In this document: positions 23,064-30,889 of the stretch, one piece after another
Numbering within the stretch: position 1 is the stretch's first letter
Layout of the letters: every line of letters starts with the position of its first letter
Assembly: GCA_023259375.1 (NCBI GenBank)
Contig: JAHFQC010000059.1
Span: 1-34,537, forward strand
Source of the DNA: Alphaproteobacteria bacterium
GTDB taxonomy: Bacteria > Pseudomonadota > Alphaproteobacteria > Micropepsales > Micropepsaceae
Direction of reading: 5' to 3'
Length of the DNA stretch: 34,537 bases
Position numbers and translations under genes: made by a program
Notes under the pieces: generated by a model
The model's input: only the letters and a program-made list of their open reading frames with translations
Told to the model about the DNA's origin: nothing
The model's database searches: none

Positions 23064-23474
23064 TCAAATCCTCTTCACCGTTTCCGGGTCTTCTTCGCCG
23101 GCGAAGTATTTTTCCAGGGCTTGGCGGAACAGCGGCTCGGGCGTGGCGCGCGCGAACAACGTCATCGACGAGCGGAATTTGAGATCGTCGGGATAGGCGA
23201 AGATTTCGCCGATGGATTTCTTGTTCACGGCCAGCACCAGCCGGGTGCATTCCTTTAGCCGCGAGCCGAGCACCGGGTGGGCATAGAAGGCACGCGCCTC
23301 GTCAAGCGAGTGCAGCGCATAGCGGCGGGCGGTTTCGCTGTGGCCGAGTCCTTTGACCTGTGGGAAGATGAACCACATCCAATGGCTCTTCTTCACGCCA
23401 GCCTTAAGCTCGGCCCGGACACGGTCGATCACCCGCGCCTGCGCATCGACAAACCGCTGCAGATCCTCGTTCAT
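23064..23474 (-). CDS. DUF1810 family protein
   Basis: A 136-aa cytoplasmic protein of the DUF1810 family. The signature is complete: LQRFVDAQARVIDRVRAELKAG, then KSHWMWFIFPQVKGLGHSETARRYAL, LDEARAFYAHPVLGSRLKECTRLVL and FGYPDDLKFRSSMTLF-type core (here FAYPDDLKFRSSMTLF). ATG 23474 gives a typical family start; a GTG at 23486 adds four residues without support. It is transcribed away from the GH1 gene 103 nt off, and the composite palindrome lies just past its stop. The biochemical function is not known. Confidence 0.9.
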   Translation of the reverse strand: MNEDLQRFVDAQARVIDRVRAELKAGVKKSHWMWFIFPQVKGLGHSETARRYALHSLDEARAFYAHPVLGSRLKECTRLVLAVNKKSIGEIFAYPDDLKFRSSMTLFARATPEPLFRQALEKYFAGEEDPETVKRI

Positions 23475-23577
23475 TCCGTTCACCACGATGTGTTGGTCAC
23501 TTGGTGGTTACGCGGCACGCTTCAGGCTAGCTTGGCACACTCTGGAGTGGCGATCGATTCAAGGTAGGGAGGGCGGC

Positions 23578-25032
23578 GTGACAAATCGACGGGATTTTCT
23601 CACAAGTTCGGTGGGAATCATGGGAGCCGGACTGATGGCCGCAACCGGAGCAGAAGCGGGAAAAGCGAAGCATTCCACGGGATTGGCCGCAAAACCTGCC
23701 ACCACCGGGGCGTCGTTTCCGAAGGATTTCTTGTGGGGAACTGCCACCGCCTCCTACCAGATCGAAGGCGTCTGGAAGGAAGACGGCAAAGGCGAGTCGA
23801 TCTGGGACCGCTTTACCCATACGGCCGGCAAGATCCGCGGCGGCGACACCGGCGACGTTGCTTGTGATTCGTACCATCGTTACGCCGAAGACATCGCGAT
23901 CATGAAGCGGCTGCATATGAAGAGCTGCCGCTTCTCGGTCGCGTGGCCGCGTATTCTTCCCGACGGCACCGGCACGGTGAACCAGAAAGGGCTCGATTTC
24001 TACAAGCGGTATGTCGACACCATGCTGGCCGCCGGCATCCGCCCGTCCTGCACGCTCTATCATTGGGACCTGCCGCAAACCCTGCAGGACAAAGGCGGCT
24101 GGCCCAATCGCGACATGGCCGGCTGGTTCTCCGATTATGCCACCATCGTCACCAAAGCGCTCGGCGACCGCGTCAAGACGTTCGCGATCTTCAACGAACC
24201 CTACGTCTTCTGTTTGTGCGGCTACGGCGTCGGTGTACATGCGCCCGGCATCGCCGACTTCGGCCAATACCTGAAGGCCGCGCACGTCGCCAATCTTGCC
24301 CAGGGCGATGCCTACCGCGCCATGCGAGCGATCTCACCCAAGGCCGAGATCGGCGGCGCTTACAATATGTCTCCCGCGGTGCCCGCCACGGATTCGCCCG
24401 AGGACCGCGCGGCGGCGGATAAGATGCACGCGGCCAACAACATCTTCTTCATCGCGCCGGCCCTGACCGGGGCCTACCCGAAGGAATTCGCCCCGCTCGA
24501 CGCCATGGACTTCCGCCCCGGAGACGAAACCCGCGTCCGCGCCGCGCTCGACTGGATCGGCATCAATTACTATTTCCGCATGAAGGTCCGCGCCGACGCG
24601 ACCGAAAAGAACATGGGCTATCGCGCCGACATTCCCCACGAAGCGCCGCTGACCCATCTCGGCTGGGAAGTCTGGCCGCAGGGCCTCTACGACATCGTCA
24701 CCCGCATCGGCCGCGACTGGCATCTGCCGATCGAGATCACCGAGAACGGATGTTCTTATGCCGATCCTCCAGGCGTGGACGGCACCGTTAAGGACGACCG
24801 GCGGACCGCCTACTTCCGCGGGCATCTGACCGCCCTTTCCCGCGCCATCCAGGACGGGGCACCCGTGCGCGGCTATCATGCCTGGAGCCTTTTGGACAAT
24901 TTCGAGTGGGGCGAGGGCTATAGCCAGCGGTTCGGCCTCGTCTGGGTCGATTTCCGTAGCGGGAAGCGGATCATCAAGGATTCCGGGCATTGGTACGGCC
25001 AAGTCGCCGCTGCTAACGCCGTGATCGACTGA
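23578..25032 (+). CDS. Tat-exported GH1 beta-glucosidase
   Basis: A 484-aa glycoside hydrolase family 1 enzyme that hydrolyses beta-glucosides by a retaining mechanism. The acid/base is Glu207 in FAIFNEP and the nucleophile is Glu389 in IEITENG; FLWGTATASYQIEG near the start and SLLDNFEW near the end are family signatures. The N-terminus has a twin-arginine signal (TNRRDFLTSSVGIMGAG, then ATGAEA) so it is exported folded to the periplasm. The start is GTG 23578, preceded by a strong GGGAGG Shine-Dalgarno; the earlier in-frame ATG at 23353 is antisense to DUF1810 and was rejected. It appears monocistronic; a GCCGCCCGGGCGGC palindrome follows the stop. Confidence 0.95.
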   Translation: MTNRRDFLTSSVGIMGAGLMAATGAEAGKAKHSTGLAAKPATTGASFPKDFLWGTATASYQIEGVWKEDGKGESIWDRFTHTAGKIRGGDTGDVACDSYHRYAEDIAIMKRLHMKSCRFSVAWPRILPDGTGTVNQKGLDFYKRYVDTMLAAGIRPSCTLYHWDLPQTLQDKGGWPNRDMAGWFSDYATIVTKALGDRVKTFAIFNEPYVFCLCGYGVGVHAPGIADFGQYLKAAHVANLAQGDAYRAMRAISPKAEIGGAYNMSPAVPATDSPEDRAAADKMHAANNIFFIAPALTGAYPKEFAPLDAMDFRPGDETRVRAALDWIGINYYFRMKVRADATEKNMGYRADIPHEAPLTHLGWEVWPQGLYDIVTRIGRDWHLPIEITENGCSYADPPGVDGTVKDDRRTAYFRGHLTALSRAIQDGAPVRGYHAWSLLDNFEWGEGYSQRFGLVWVDFRSGKRIIKDSGHWYGQVAAANAVID

Positions 25033-25048
25033 CGGAGCGGTGGAAAAC

Positions 25049-25116
25049 GCCGCCCGGGCGGCAAAGTCCAGGGTTTGCGCGAGTTTGGTGAGCCGAATCG
25101 CACTATTGCGGTTCGG
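25049..25116. promoter_or_regulatory. Palindromes between the GH1 gene and the phosphate operon
   Basis: A loop-free palindrome GCCGCCCGGGCGGC (25049-25062) sits 16 bases after the GH1 stop and may mark the end of its transcript. CCGAATCGCA (25093-25102) pairs with TGCGGTTCGG (25107-25116) with one T-G wobble and a 4-nt loop, 90 bp before the DUF47 start. No Pho box is apparent in this 173-bp gap. Confidence 0.35.
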
Positions 25117-25205
25117 CCGCGGGGGACTATGACGGTTCCGCGACCAAACGCGCTTTTGCCCGGCCGGGCCAATCTGGCAGGTGTACGGGCGACATTACGG
25201 GATGA

Positions 25206-25856
25206 ATGAGCATGTTCAGCTGGTTCCAGAACCTGATGCCGCAGGAGAACCGTTTCTTCGACCTGTTCAATCACCACGCCCACACCATCGTCGACGGCGC
25301 CGAGGCGCTCCGCTCCCTCTTGCACAGCGACACGGAAGTGAAGGCCGCCTGCAAGAAGGTGTTCGAGTTCGAAACCCAGGCCGACGTGATCACCCAGGAC
25401 GTGCTGCTTCTGACCCGCCGCTCCTTCATCACCCCGTTCGACCGCAGCGACATCAAATCCCTGATCACCTCGCTCGACGACTCCATCGACCAGATGAAGA
25501 AGACGGCGAAGTCGATCCTTCTGTTTGAAGTGGAAACGTTCGAGCCGCACATGGCCCAGATGGGCGACGTCATCGTCGATGCCGCCAAGCTGACGGTCGA
25601 GGCGGTCGCCCAGCTCCAGACGCTGCGCCAGAACTCGGTGAAGGTGAACGGCGTCACCGAAGCGATCATCCGGCTCGAGGAAAGCGCCGACGAGCTCAAC
25701 AATCAGGGCGTCAAGGCGCTGTTCGCCAAGTACCGGAACGGCAACGCCATGGACTACATCATCGGCAACGACATTTATAACCACCTCGAGCGGGTGATGG
25801 ACCGTTTCGAGGATGTCGCCAACGGCATTTCGGGCATCGCCATCGAACAATCCTAA
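25206..25856 (+). CDS. DUF47 (PhoU-like) phosphate-transport regulator
   Basis: A 216-aa all-helical protein of the DUF47 family, relatives of PhoU that work with Pit-type phosphate carriers. FFDLFNHHAHTIVDGAEAL near the start and ETQADVITQDVLLLTRRSFITPFDRSDIKSLITSLDD in the middle are the family signature; DEVMDRFEDVANGI-type helix near the end is here LERVMDRFEDVANGI. It is 12 nt upstream of the Pit gene, the usual arrangement, and probably controls that transporter from the cytoplasmic side. ATG 25206 is used; ATG 25212 is an alternative in the same frame. Confidence 0.94.
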   Translation: MSMFSWFQNLMPQENRFFDLFNHHAHTIVDGAEALRSLLHSDTEVKAACKKVFEFETQADVITQDVLLLTRRSFITPFDRSDIKSLITSLDDSIDQMKKTAKSILLFEVETFEPHMAQMGDVIVDAAKLTVEAVAQLQTLRQNSVKVNGVTEAIIRLEESADELNNQGVKALFAKYRNGNAMDYIIGNDIYNHLERVMDRFEDVANGISGIAIEQS

Positions 25857-25868
25857 CGGAGCCCGCTG

Positions 25869-26861
25869 GTGCCCGACTTAACTATTCTCATCGCCCTCGT
25901 CGCGGTCGCGCTGCTGTTCGACTTCATGAACGGTATGAACGACGCCGCCAATTCGATCGCCACCATCGTCTCCACCCGCGTGCTGTCGCCGCGCTATGCG
26001 GTGTTCTGGGCGGCGTTCTTCAACTTCATCGCCTTCATGGTGTTCGGTCAGGCGGTCGCCAAGACCATGGGCTCGGGCATCGTCGATGCCTCGGTCATCA
26101 CCGACCAGGTGATTTTCGGCGCTCTGGTCGGCGCCATCACCTGGCAGGTCTTCACCTGGTGGGCCGGCATTCCGTCGTCCTCGACCCATGCCATGGTCGG
26201 CGGTCTGGTCGGCTCAGCCGTCACCCATGCCGGCTCCGGCGTCATTCTCTGGCACGGACTGGGCCGCACCATCCTCGCCATTTTCCTGTCGCCGACCATC
26301 GGCATGGTGCTGGCGATCCTGTTGATGCTGGGCGCCGCCTGGATCTTCCGCAAGGCCTTGCCGACGCGGGTGGATTCGCTGTTTCGCAAACTGCAGTTCG
26401 TATCCGCCTCGCTCTATTCGCTGGGCCACGGCGGCAATGACGCCCAGAAAACCATGGGCATCATCGCAGTCCTTCTTTACGCCCACGGACAGGTCCAGGG
26501 CGGTTTCCACATCCCGCTTTGGGTGGTCCTGGCCTGCCAAACCGCAATGGCCGCTGGAACCCTGAGCGGCGGCTGGCGTATCGTGAAGACCATGGGATCG
26601 CGAATTACGCACCTTTCGCCCTACCAGGGCGTCTGCGCCGAAACCGCCGGCTCGATGATGCTGTTCCTGGCGACCAGCCTCGGCATCCCGGTTTCGACCA
26701 CCCACACCATAACCGGTGCCATCGTCGGCGTCGGCGCCGCCAAGCGGGCGTCCGCAGTGCGCTGGAACGTGGCCAAGGACATCGTGACGGCCTGGATCAT
26801 CACCATTCCCGCCGCGGCCTGCGTCGGGGCGCTGGCCTACAAGCTGTTCGGACTGTTCTGA
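25869..26861 (+). CDS. Low-affinity inorganic phosphate transporter, Pit family
   Basis: A 330-aa inner-membrane carrier with about ten helices. The two Pit signatures are present: FDFMNGMNDAANSIATIVSTRVLSP near residue 20 and YSLGHGGNDAQKTMGI near residue 185, plus the repeat elements PSSSTHAMVGGLVG and PVSTTHTITGAIVG. Pit imports phosphate with protons, as neutral complexes with divalent metals such as Mg, Zn or Co. The start is GTG 25869 with an AACGGAG Shine-Dalgarno. It overlaps the Nudix gene by one base (TGATG) and lies between the regulator and two further genes in what looks like one transcript. Confidence 0.95.
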   Translation: MPDLTILIALVAVALLFDFMNGMNDAANSIATIVSTRVLSPRYAVFWAAFFNFIAFMVFGQAVAKTMGSGIVDASVITDQVIFGALVGAITWQVFTWWAGIPSSSTHAMVGGLVGSAVTHAGSGVILWHGLGRTILAIFLSPTIGMVLAILLMLGAAWIFRKALPTRVDSLFRKLQFVSASLYSLGHGGNDAQKTMGIIAVLLYAHGQVQGGFHIPLWVVLACQTAMAAGTLSGGWRIVKTMGSRITHLSPYQGVCAETAGSMMLFLATSLGIPVSTTHTITGAIVGVGAAKRASAVRWNVAKDIVTAWIITIPAAACVGALAYKLFGLF

Positions 26862-27355
26862 TGGCCCGCGGCCAGGGCACCCGCAAGCTCACCGGCACGC
26901 AGTACGGAGCCCTTCCCTGGCGGCTCAGGAACGACGAAGTCCAGGTTCTGCTCGTCACCTCGCGGCAATCGCGGCGCTGGATCCTGCCCAAGGGCTGGCC
27001 CATGGACGGTCTCAAACCGGCGCAAGTCGCCGCCCGCGAAGCCGAAGAGGAAGCCGGCGTCACCGGGACCATCGACAAGACCGCCATCGGCCGCTACCGC
27101 TACATGAAGATGCTGCGCGACGGCGTCGAACTGCCGTGCCGGGTGGAAGTGTTCGCCCTCAAGGTGACCGACGAAAGCCCGGACTGGGACGAAATGGACG
27201 CCCGTACGCGGCGCTGGTGTTCGGTGGCGGACGCGGCCGGGGCGGTGGTGGAACCCGAGCTCAAACTCGTGATCCGCCGGTTCGCGGTTCGGGTGGCGCA
27301 GCTCAAGCGGCGCAAGCAGGCAATGGTGGTGAGTCATGGTCGCCGTACGGCTTGA
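26861..27355 (+). CDS. Nudix hydrolase
   Basis: A 164-aa enzyme that cleaves nucleoside diphosphates linked to other moieties. The fold starts YGALPWRLRNDEVQVLLVTSR, then WILPKGWPM and the Nudix box near residues 45-67: GWPMDGLKPAQVAAREAEEEAGV. The catalytic REAEEEAG part is intact, but the first Glu of the consensus box is Leu here, as in a group of alphaproteobacterial relatives with LPKGWP. The group resembles diphosphoinositol-polyphosphate and Ap4A-type hydrolases, so a link to phosphate metabolism fits its place after pit, but the substrate is inferred. ATG 26861 overlaps the Pit stop by one base; the 3' end overlaps the next gene by 20 bases. Confidence 0.92.
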   Translation: MARGQGTRKLTGTQYGALPWRLRNDEVQVLLVTSRQSRRWILPKGWPMDGLKPAQVAAREAEEEAGVTGTIDKTAIGRYRYMKMLRDGVELPCRVEVFALKVTDESPDWDEMDARTRRWCSVADAAGAVVEPELKLVIRRFAVRVAQLKRRKQAMVVSHGRRTA

Positions 27356-28034
27356 GGATGAAGCATTGGCGTTCGCGGCCGCGCAGCTCGATGCGGCGGG
27401 CGGCGGCATTGCGGGCGAACTGCACCAGGAAGCGTTGTGGGAGCCGGTGGTGTTCGTGCCGGACTTCATCGATCCCCTGGCCTTGCCGGATCTCGAGGCC
27501 GGTCATGTCGCATCGCCCGAGGGCTCGGCCGCAGAACTGGCGGGCTATCTGTTGTTTCTCCAGAAGCGCAATCCCGCCCTCAAAAGCGTGATCTTCGACG
27601 ATCCCTGGGCCAGCCCCGGCGACCTCGATTACGCCGGACCGCCGCCCGACGAACTGCTCACCCTGCAAGGACATGTATCCTACCTCTACGATCTCGCCGC
27701 AATGTCGCCCGATCTGGTGTTGGACTACCGCTCGATCGCCGTGAGCTTCCTCAAGATCGTATATGTCAGCGAACTGTCGCCGGCCGAGATTCGTGCGTTG
27801 GCCGAAGAGGAGCCGGACGATGTGTTTCATCGCCTCGCCCACAGCGTGCGCTATGTCGCCATCAACGCCTATGACGACGAATCCTGGCTAATTCTGCGCC
27901 ACGAACAGAGCGAACACGACAAAAAACACTGCCAGTGCGGTCACGACGACTGCGATTGCGACGGGGATTGCGACTGCGACGGAGAGTGTGACGGCGAGTG
28001 TGACGGGCCCGAGCACCACGCCAACGACGACTGA
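27336..28034 (+). CDS. Unknown protein with Cys/Asp-rich repeat tail
   Basis: A 232-aa protein with no family I recognise. Residues 1-188 are an ordinary acidic, Leu/Ala/Pro-rich globular region without any Cys (motifs such as FVPDFIDPLALPDLEAG and HVSYLYDLAAMSPDLVLDYRSIA). Residues 189-232 are a metal-ligand tail: 8 Cys (199, 201, 206, 208, 212, 214, 218, 222), 12 Asp, 5 Glu and 6 His, arranged as CDCDG, DCDCDG, ECDG, ECDG. Synonymous variation between units argues for selection on the protein and not for recent slippage. The ATG at 27336 lies inside the Nudix gene (20-nt overlap, GGTGGTGAG upstream), so translation is coupled. It sits between Nudix and a cation antiporter in the phosphate operon. 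A divalent-metal-binding role is inference. Confidence 0.85.
   Translation: MVAVRLEDEALAFAAAQLDAAGGGIAGELHQEALWEPVVFVPDFIDPLALPDLEAGHVASPEGSAAELAGYLLFLQKRNPALKSVIFDDPWASPGDLDYAGPPPDELLTLQGHVSYLYDLAAMSPDLVLDYRSIAVSFLKIVYVSELSPAEIRALAEEEPDDVFHRLAHSVRYVAINAYDDESWLILRHEQSEHDKKHCQCGHDDCDCDGDCDCDGECDGECDGPEHHANDD
27948..28010 (+). repeat. Short degenerate coding repeats encoding C-D-x units
   Basis: Inside the unknown gene, units of the form tgcgaytgcgac and gagtgtgacgg recur through 27948-28010 with mixed third bases (gat/gac, tgc/tgt, ggg/gga/ggc). The variation is mostly synonymous. Confidence 0.6.
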
Positions 28035-28087
28035 TTCGACACCTTCGGGTTGCTTCTTGCCGCCGCGGACCGCATGCTGCGGACCAG

Positions 28088-29884
28088 ATGGCAGCCACGT
28101 TCGATATCTCCGGCTATAGCGACGCCCTGGTGCTGCTCGGCACCGCGGCGGTGATCGTGCCGCTGGTGCGCAAGGCGGGCATCAGCCCCGTTCTCGGCTA
28201 TCTCGGCGCCGGAGCGATCCTCGGACCGCTGGCGCTCGGCTCGTTCATCAAGGACTTCCCGATCCTTTACTGGTTCACGGTGGTGGACGAGAGCCATGTG
28301 TCCGGCTTTGCCGAACTCGGCATCGTGTTCCTTCTCTTCATGATCGGCCTCGAGCTGAGTTTCGCCCGCCTCAAGGCGATGCGCCGGCTGGTGCTGGGGC
28401 TCGGCGGATTGCAGGTGCTGGTGACCTCGACGGTCATTGCGGCCATCGCGTCGCTGGCCGGACTTTCCTCCAACGCCGCCATCGTGATCGGCGCGAGCGT
28501 CTCGCTGTCTTCGACCGCGATCGTGCTCGAACTTCTGTCGCAGCAGAACCGGCTGTCTTCCACCATCGGCCGCGCCAGCTTCGCGGTCTTGCTGGCGCAA
28601 GACATCGCCGTGGTGCCGATCCTGATGTTCGTATCGATCACCGGCGGGCAATCCGACGGATCGGTGCTTGTCAGCCTGGTGCGCGCCCTGTTTCAGGCCG
28701 CCGCTGCCATTGCCCTCATCATCCTGATCGGCCGCCTCGCCATGCGCCGCCTGTTCCGCCTGGTCGGCTCGGCGCGGTCGAGCGAACTCTTCATCGCCGC
28801 CGTGCTGCTGGTCATTTTCGCGGCCGGTGTGATCGCCCATCAGGCCGGACTGTCGATGGCCCTCGGCGCCTTCGTCGCCGGCATCATGCTGGCGGAAACC
28901 GAATACGGCAAAGCCATCGAAGCCACCGTCGATCCGTTCAAGGGCCTCTTGCTCGGCATCTTCTTTTTCACCGTCGGCATGGCGATCGATTTCCGCGAAG
29001 TCTTCCGCGAGCCGCTCCTGCTGATCGCCTGCGTGGTGGGATTGATCGTCGTCAAGGCGGGGATTCTGACCCTGCTCGGACGGCTGTTTCATCTGCCCTG
29101 GTTCGCCGCGATCGAAACCGGTCTCCTCCTTGGTCCCGGCGGCGAATTCGCGTTCGTCGGCCTGGGGCTGGCCGCCAGCCTGCATATCGTCGATGCGCGC
29201 TTCTCCGGCTTCATTCTCGCCGCCATCGCCCTCACCATGGCGTTGACGCCGCTGCTGTCGGTCTTGGGGCGGCGCATCACGCGCAAACTGCGCGAGCAGG
29301 GCATCGGCGATCCCGCCCTGACCGCCAAGCCCCCCGGCGGCGAAGCGCATGCCATCCTGGTCGGCTACGGCCGCGTCGGACGGGTGGTCAGTTCGCTGTT
29401 CAAGGACTTGGGCGTTCCCTACATCGCCACCGATATCGATCCCGCGGTGGTGACACGCGCGCGCCGCGAAAACGATGAAGTCTATTTCGGCAATGCCGCC
29501 GATCCCGAATTCCTCCGCGTCTGCGGCGTGATGGAGGCGACCGGCATCGTCATCACCATCAATGCCCGCGAAACCATCGATGCCATCGTCGAGCAGGTGC
29601 GGGCGATGCGGCCCGACCTCCTGATCGTGTCGCGCGCCAAGGATGCAGTCCACGCCAGCCATCTCTACCAGATGGGCGCGACCGACGCGGTACCGGAGAC
29701 CATCGAATCCTCGCTGCAATTATCGGAAGCGGCGCTGGTCGGCCTCGGCGTTCCGGTCGGGCTTGCCATCGCCAAGATCCATGGCCAGCGCGACGAGTTC
29801 CGCAGCGCCTTGCAGCAGGCCGCCCGCGAAGCTGGCCGCGCCGAAAGCTACGCCATCCGCCGCAAGCCTCGTACCGCCACGTAA
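28088..29884 (+). CDS. CPA2 cation:proton antiporter, KefB-type
   Basis: A 598-aa inner-membrane antiporter of the CPA2 family with 12-13 helices and a C-terminal RCK/TrkA-N domain. LLAQDIAVVPILMFVSI is the conserved ion-path helix with its Asp; ELGIVFLLFMIGLELSFARL and GPGGEFAFVGLGLA are further family signatures. The cytoplasmic nucleotide-binding domain starts at about residue 418 with ILVGYGRVGRVVSSL (GxGxxG). Such proteins exchange K+ (or another cation) for H+. It follows the Cys-rich-tail gene by 53 nt; cotranscription with the phosphate genes is plausible but not certain. No KefF- or KefG-like partner is adjacent. Confidence 0.93.
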   Translation: MAATFDISGYSDALVLLGTAAVIVPLVRKAGISPVLGYLGAGAILGPLALGSFIKDFPILYWFTVVDESHVSGFAELGIVFLLFMIGLELSFARLKAMRRLVLGLGGLQVLVTSTVIAAIASLAGLSSNAAIVIGASVSLSSTAIVLELLSQQNRLSSTIGRASFAVLLAQDIAVVPILMFVSITGGQSDGSVLVSLVRALFQAAAAIALIILIGRLAMRRLFRLVGSARSSELFIAAVLLVIFAAGVIAHQAGLSMALGAFVAGIMLAETEYGKAIEATVDPFKGLLLGIFFFTVGMAIDFREVFREPLLLIACVVGLIVVKAGILTLLGRLFHLPWFAAIETGLLLGPGGEFAFVGLGLAASLHIVDARFSGFILAAIALTMALTPLLSVLGRRITRKLREQGIGDPALTAKPPGGEAHAILVGYGRVGRVVSSLFKDLGVPYIATDIDPAVVTRARRENDEVYFGNAADPEFLRVCGVMEATGIVITINARETIDAIVEQVRAMRPDLLIVSRAKDAVHASHLYQMGATDAVPETIESSLQLSEAALVGLGVPVGLAIAKIHGQRDEFRSALQQAAREAGRAESYAIRRKPRTAT

Positions 29885-29932
29885 CGGAACACGCTTGAGG
29901 TCCCGCGCGTTCACCGCCCAACGGAGAACGCC

Positions 29933-30481
29933 ATGAAAGCCATTGCCCCACTTCTTTGCTTGACGCTGCTGGCCGGCGCTGCGCTGGCGCAGAGCGACGA
30001 GCAACGCACCGATCAGCTCAATCAGGCGCAAAGCGCGCAAGGCACGGATGCCGATCAGCGCGATGTGCAATACCGGCAGCAACAGCAGCTCTATCAACAA
30101 CAGCAACTGCAATACCAGGCGCAGAAGCAGGCTTACGACGCGCAGGCTTCACGCTATCTGGCCGCGCGCGACCGCTACGCGGCGGAACGGGCGCGCTACC
30201 GTCGCGGCGATTGGCCAAAACGCTACGAGAAGCTTGCTTTTGTCGACAGCGACCAGTTGATGGGCGCCAAGGTAGAAACCTATGCCGGTACGCCGGTCGG
30301 TCATGTGATCGAGCTGGCGCGCGTCGGCGGCCGCATCACCGCAGTGCGGGTCGCCTTCGACGATACGCCGCGTCAGGTTTGGATCGACCGCGGCGATCTC
30401 AAATTCGATACCGAGGATTCCATCCTGGTGACGGACCTCGCCCATCACGACCTCGTTTCGATGGCCGCCGAACAATATTGA
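29933..30481 (+). CDS. Exported Gln-rich protein with PRC-barrel-like C-terminus
   Basis: A 182-aa protein. Signal peptide MKAIAPLLCLTLLAGAALA is followed by an acidic, Gln-rich stretch (QYRQQQQLYQQQQLQYQAQK) and an Arg/Ala helix (YLAARDRYAAERARYRRGDW), then a beta-rich end, LMGAKVETYAGTPVGHVIELARVGGRITAVRVAFDD, which looks like a PRC-barrel domain. The mature protein should be periplasmic. A CGGAGA Shine-Dalgarno precedes the ATG. The function is unknown. Confidence 0.8.
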   Translation: MKAIAPLLCLTLLAGAALAQSDEQRTDQLNQAQSAQGTDADQRDVQYRQQQQLYQQQQLQYQAQKQAYDAQASRYLAARDRYAAERARYRRGDWPKRYEKLAFVDSDQLMGAKVETYAGTPVGHVIELARVGGRITAVRVAFDDTPRQVWIDRGDLKFDTEDSILVTDLAHHDLVSMAAEQY

Positions 30482-30616
30482 TCAACCGAGGCTCGCACGA
30501 TGGCGCCGCACCACCGCCGCGGTGTGTTCGAATATGAAGAACTGTTCGTCGCAAACCGTCGTTCCGCCCGTCATCTGGACACGGCATTGTTTGACTCTCA
30601 AAGGGGGGACTACACC

Positions 30617-30889
30617 ATGAATGACATCGACAATGGCGGCCGCAAAGGCCTCGCCGGCTTGCAGGACTATCGCCGCTATCTCAGAGACATCACGTCGATT
30701 CAGGCGGAGACGGTTCGCCGTCTGGTCGAAAACGACGCCACGCCGCCGATGGAAATGGCGGCCGTGCTCGAGGATATCGCCAACAAGTTCCTCGACATGT
30801 CCGACGAGATCAGGGATTTCGCCTTGACGATCCCAGAAGGCGAGCCAAAAGCGGAATCATGGTCTCGCGGGGGAGATGCTCAAGCTTGA
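30617..30889 (+). CDS. Small acidic cytoplasmic protein, unknown
   Basis: A 90-aa helical protein (LQDYRRYLRDITSIQAETVRRLVENDATPP, then AAVLEDIANKFLDMSDEIRDFAL) with no signal peptide. ATG 30617 has a very strong Shine-Dalgarno (GGGGGGA); a longer reading from 30500 lacks such a site. The 3' end overlaps the LysR gene on the opposite strand by 80 bp. The family is not recognised. Confidence 0.65.
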   Translation: MNDIDNGGRKGLAGLQDYRRYLRDITSIQAETVRRLVENDATPPMEMAAVLEDIANKFLDMSDEIRDFALTIPEGEPKAESWSRGGDAQA

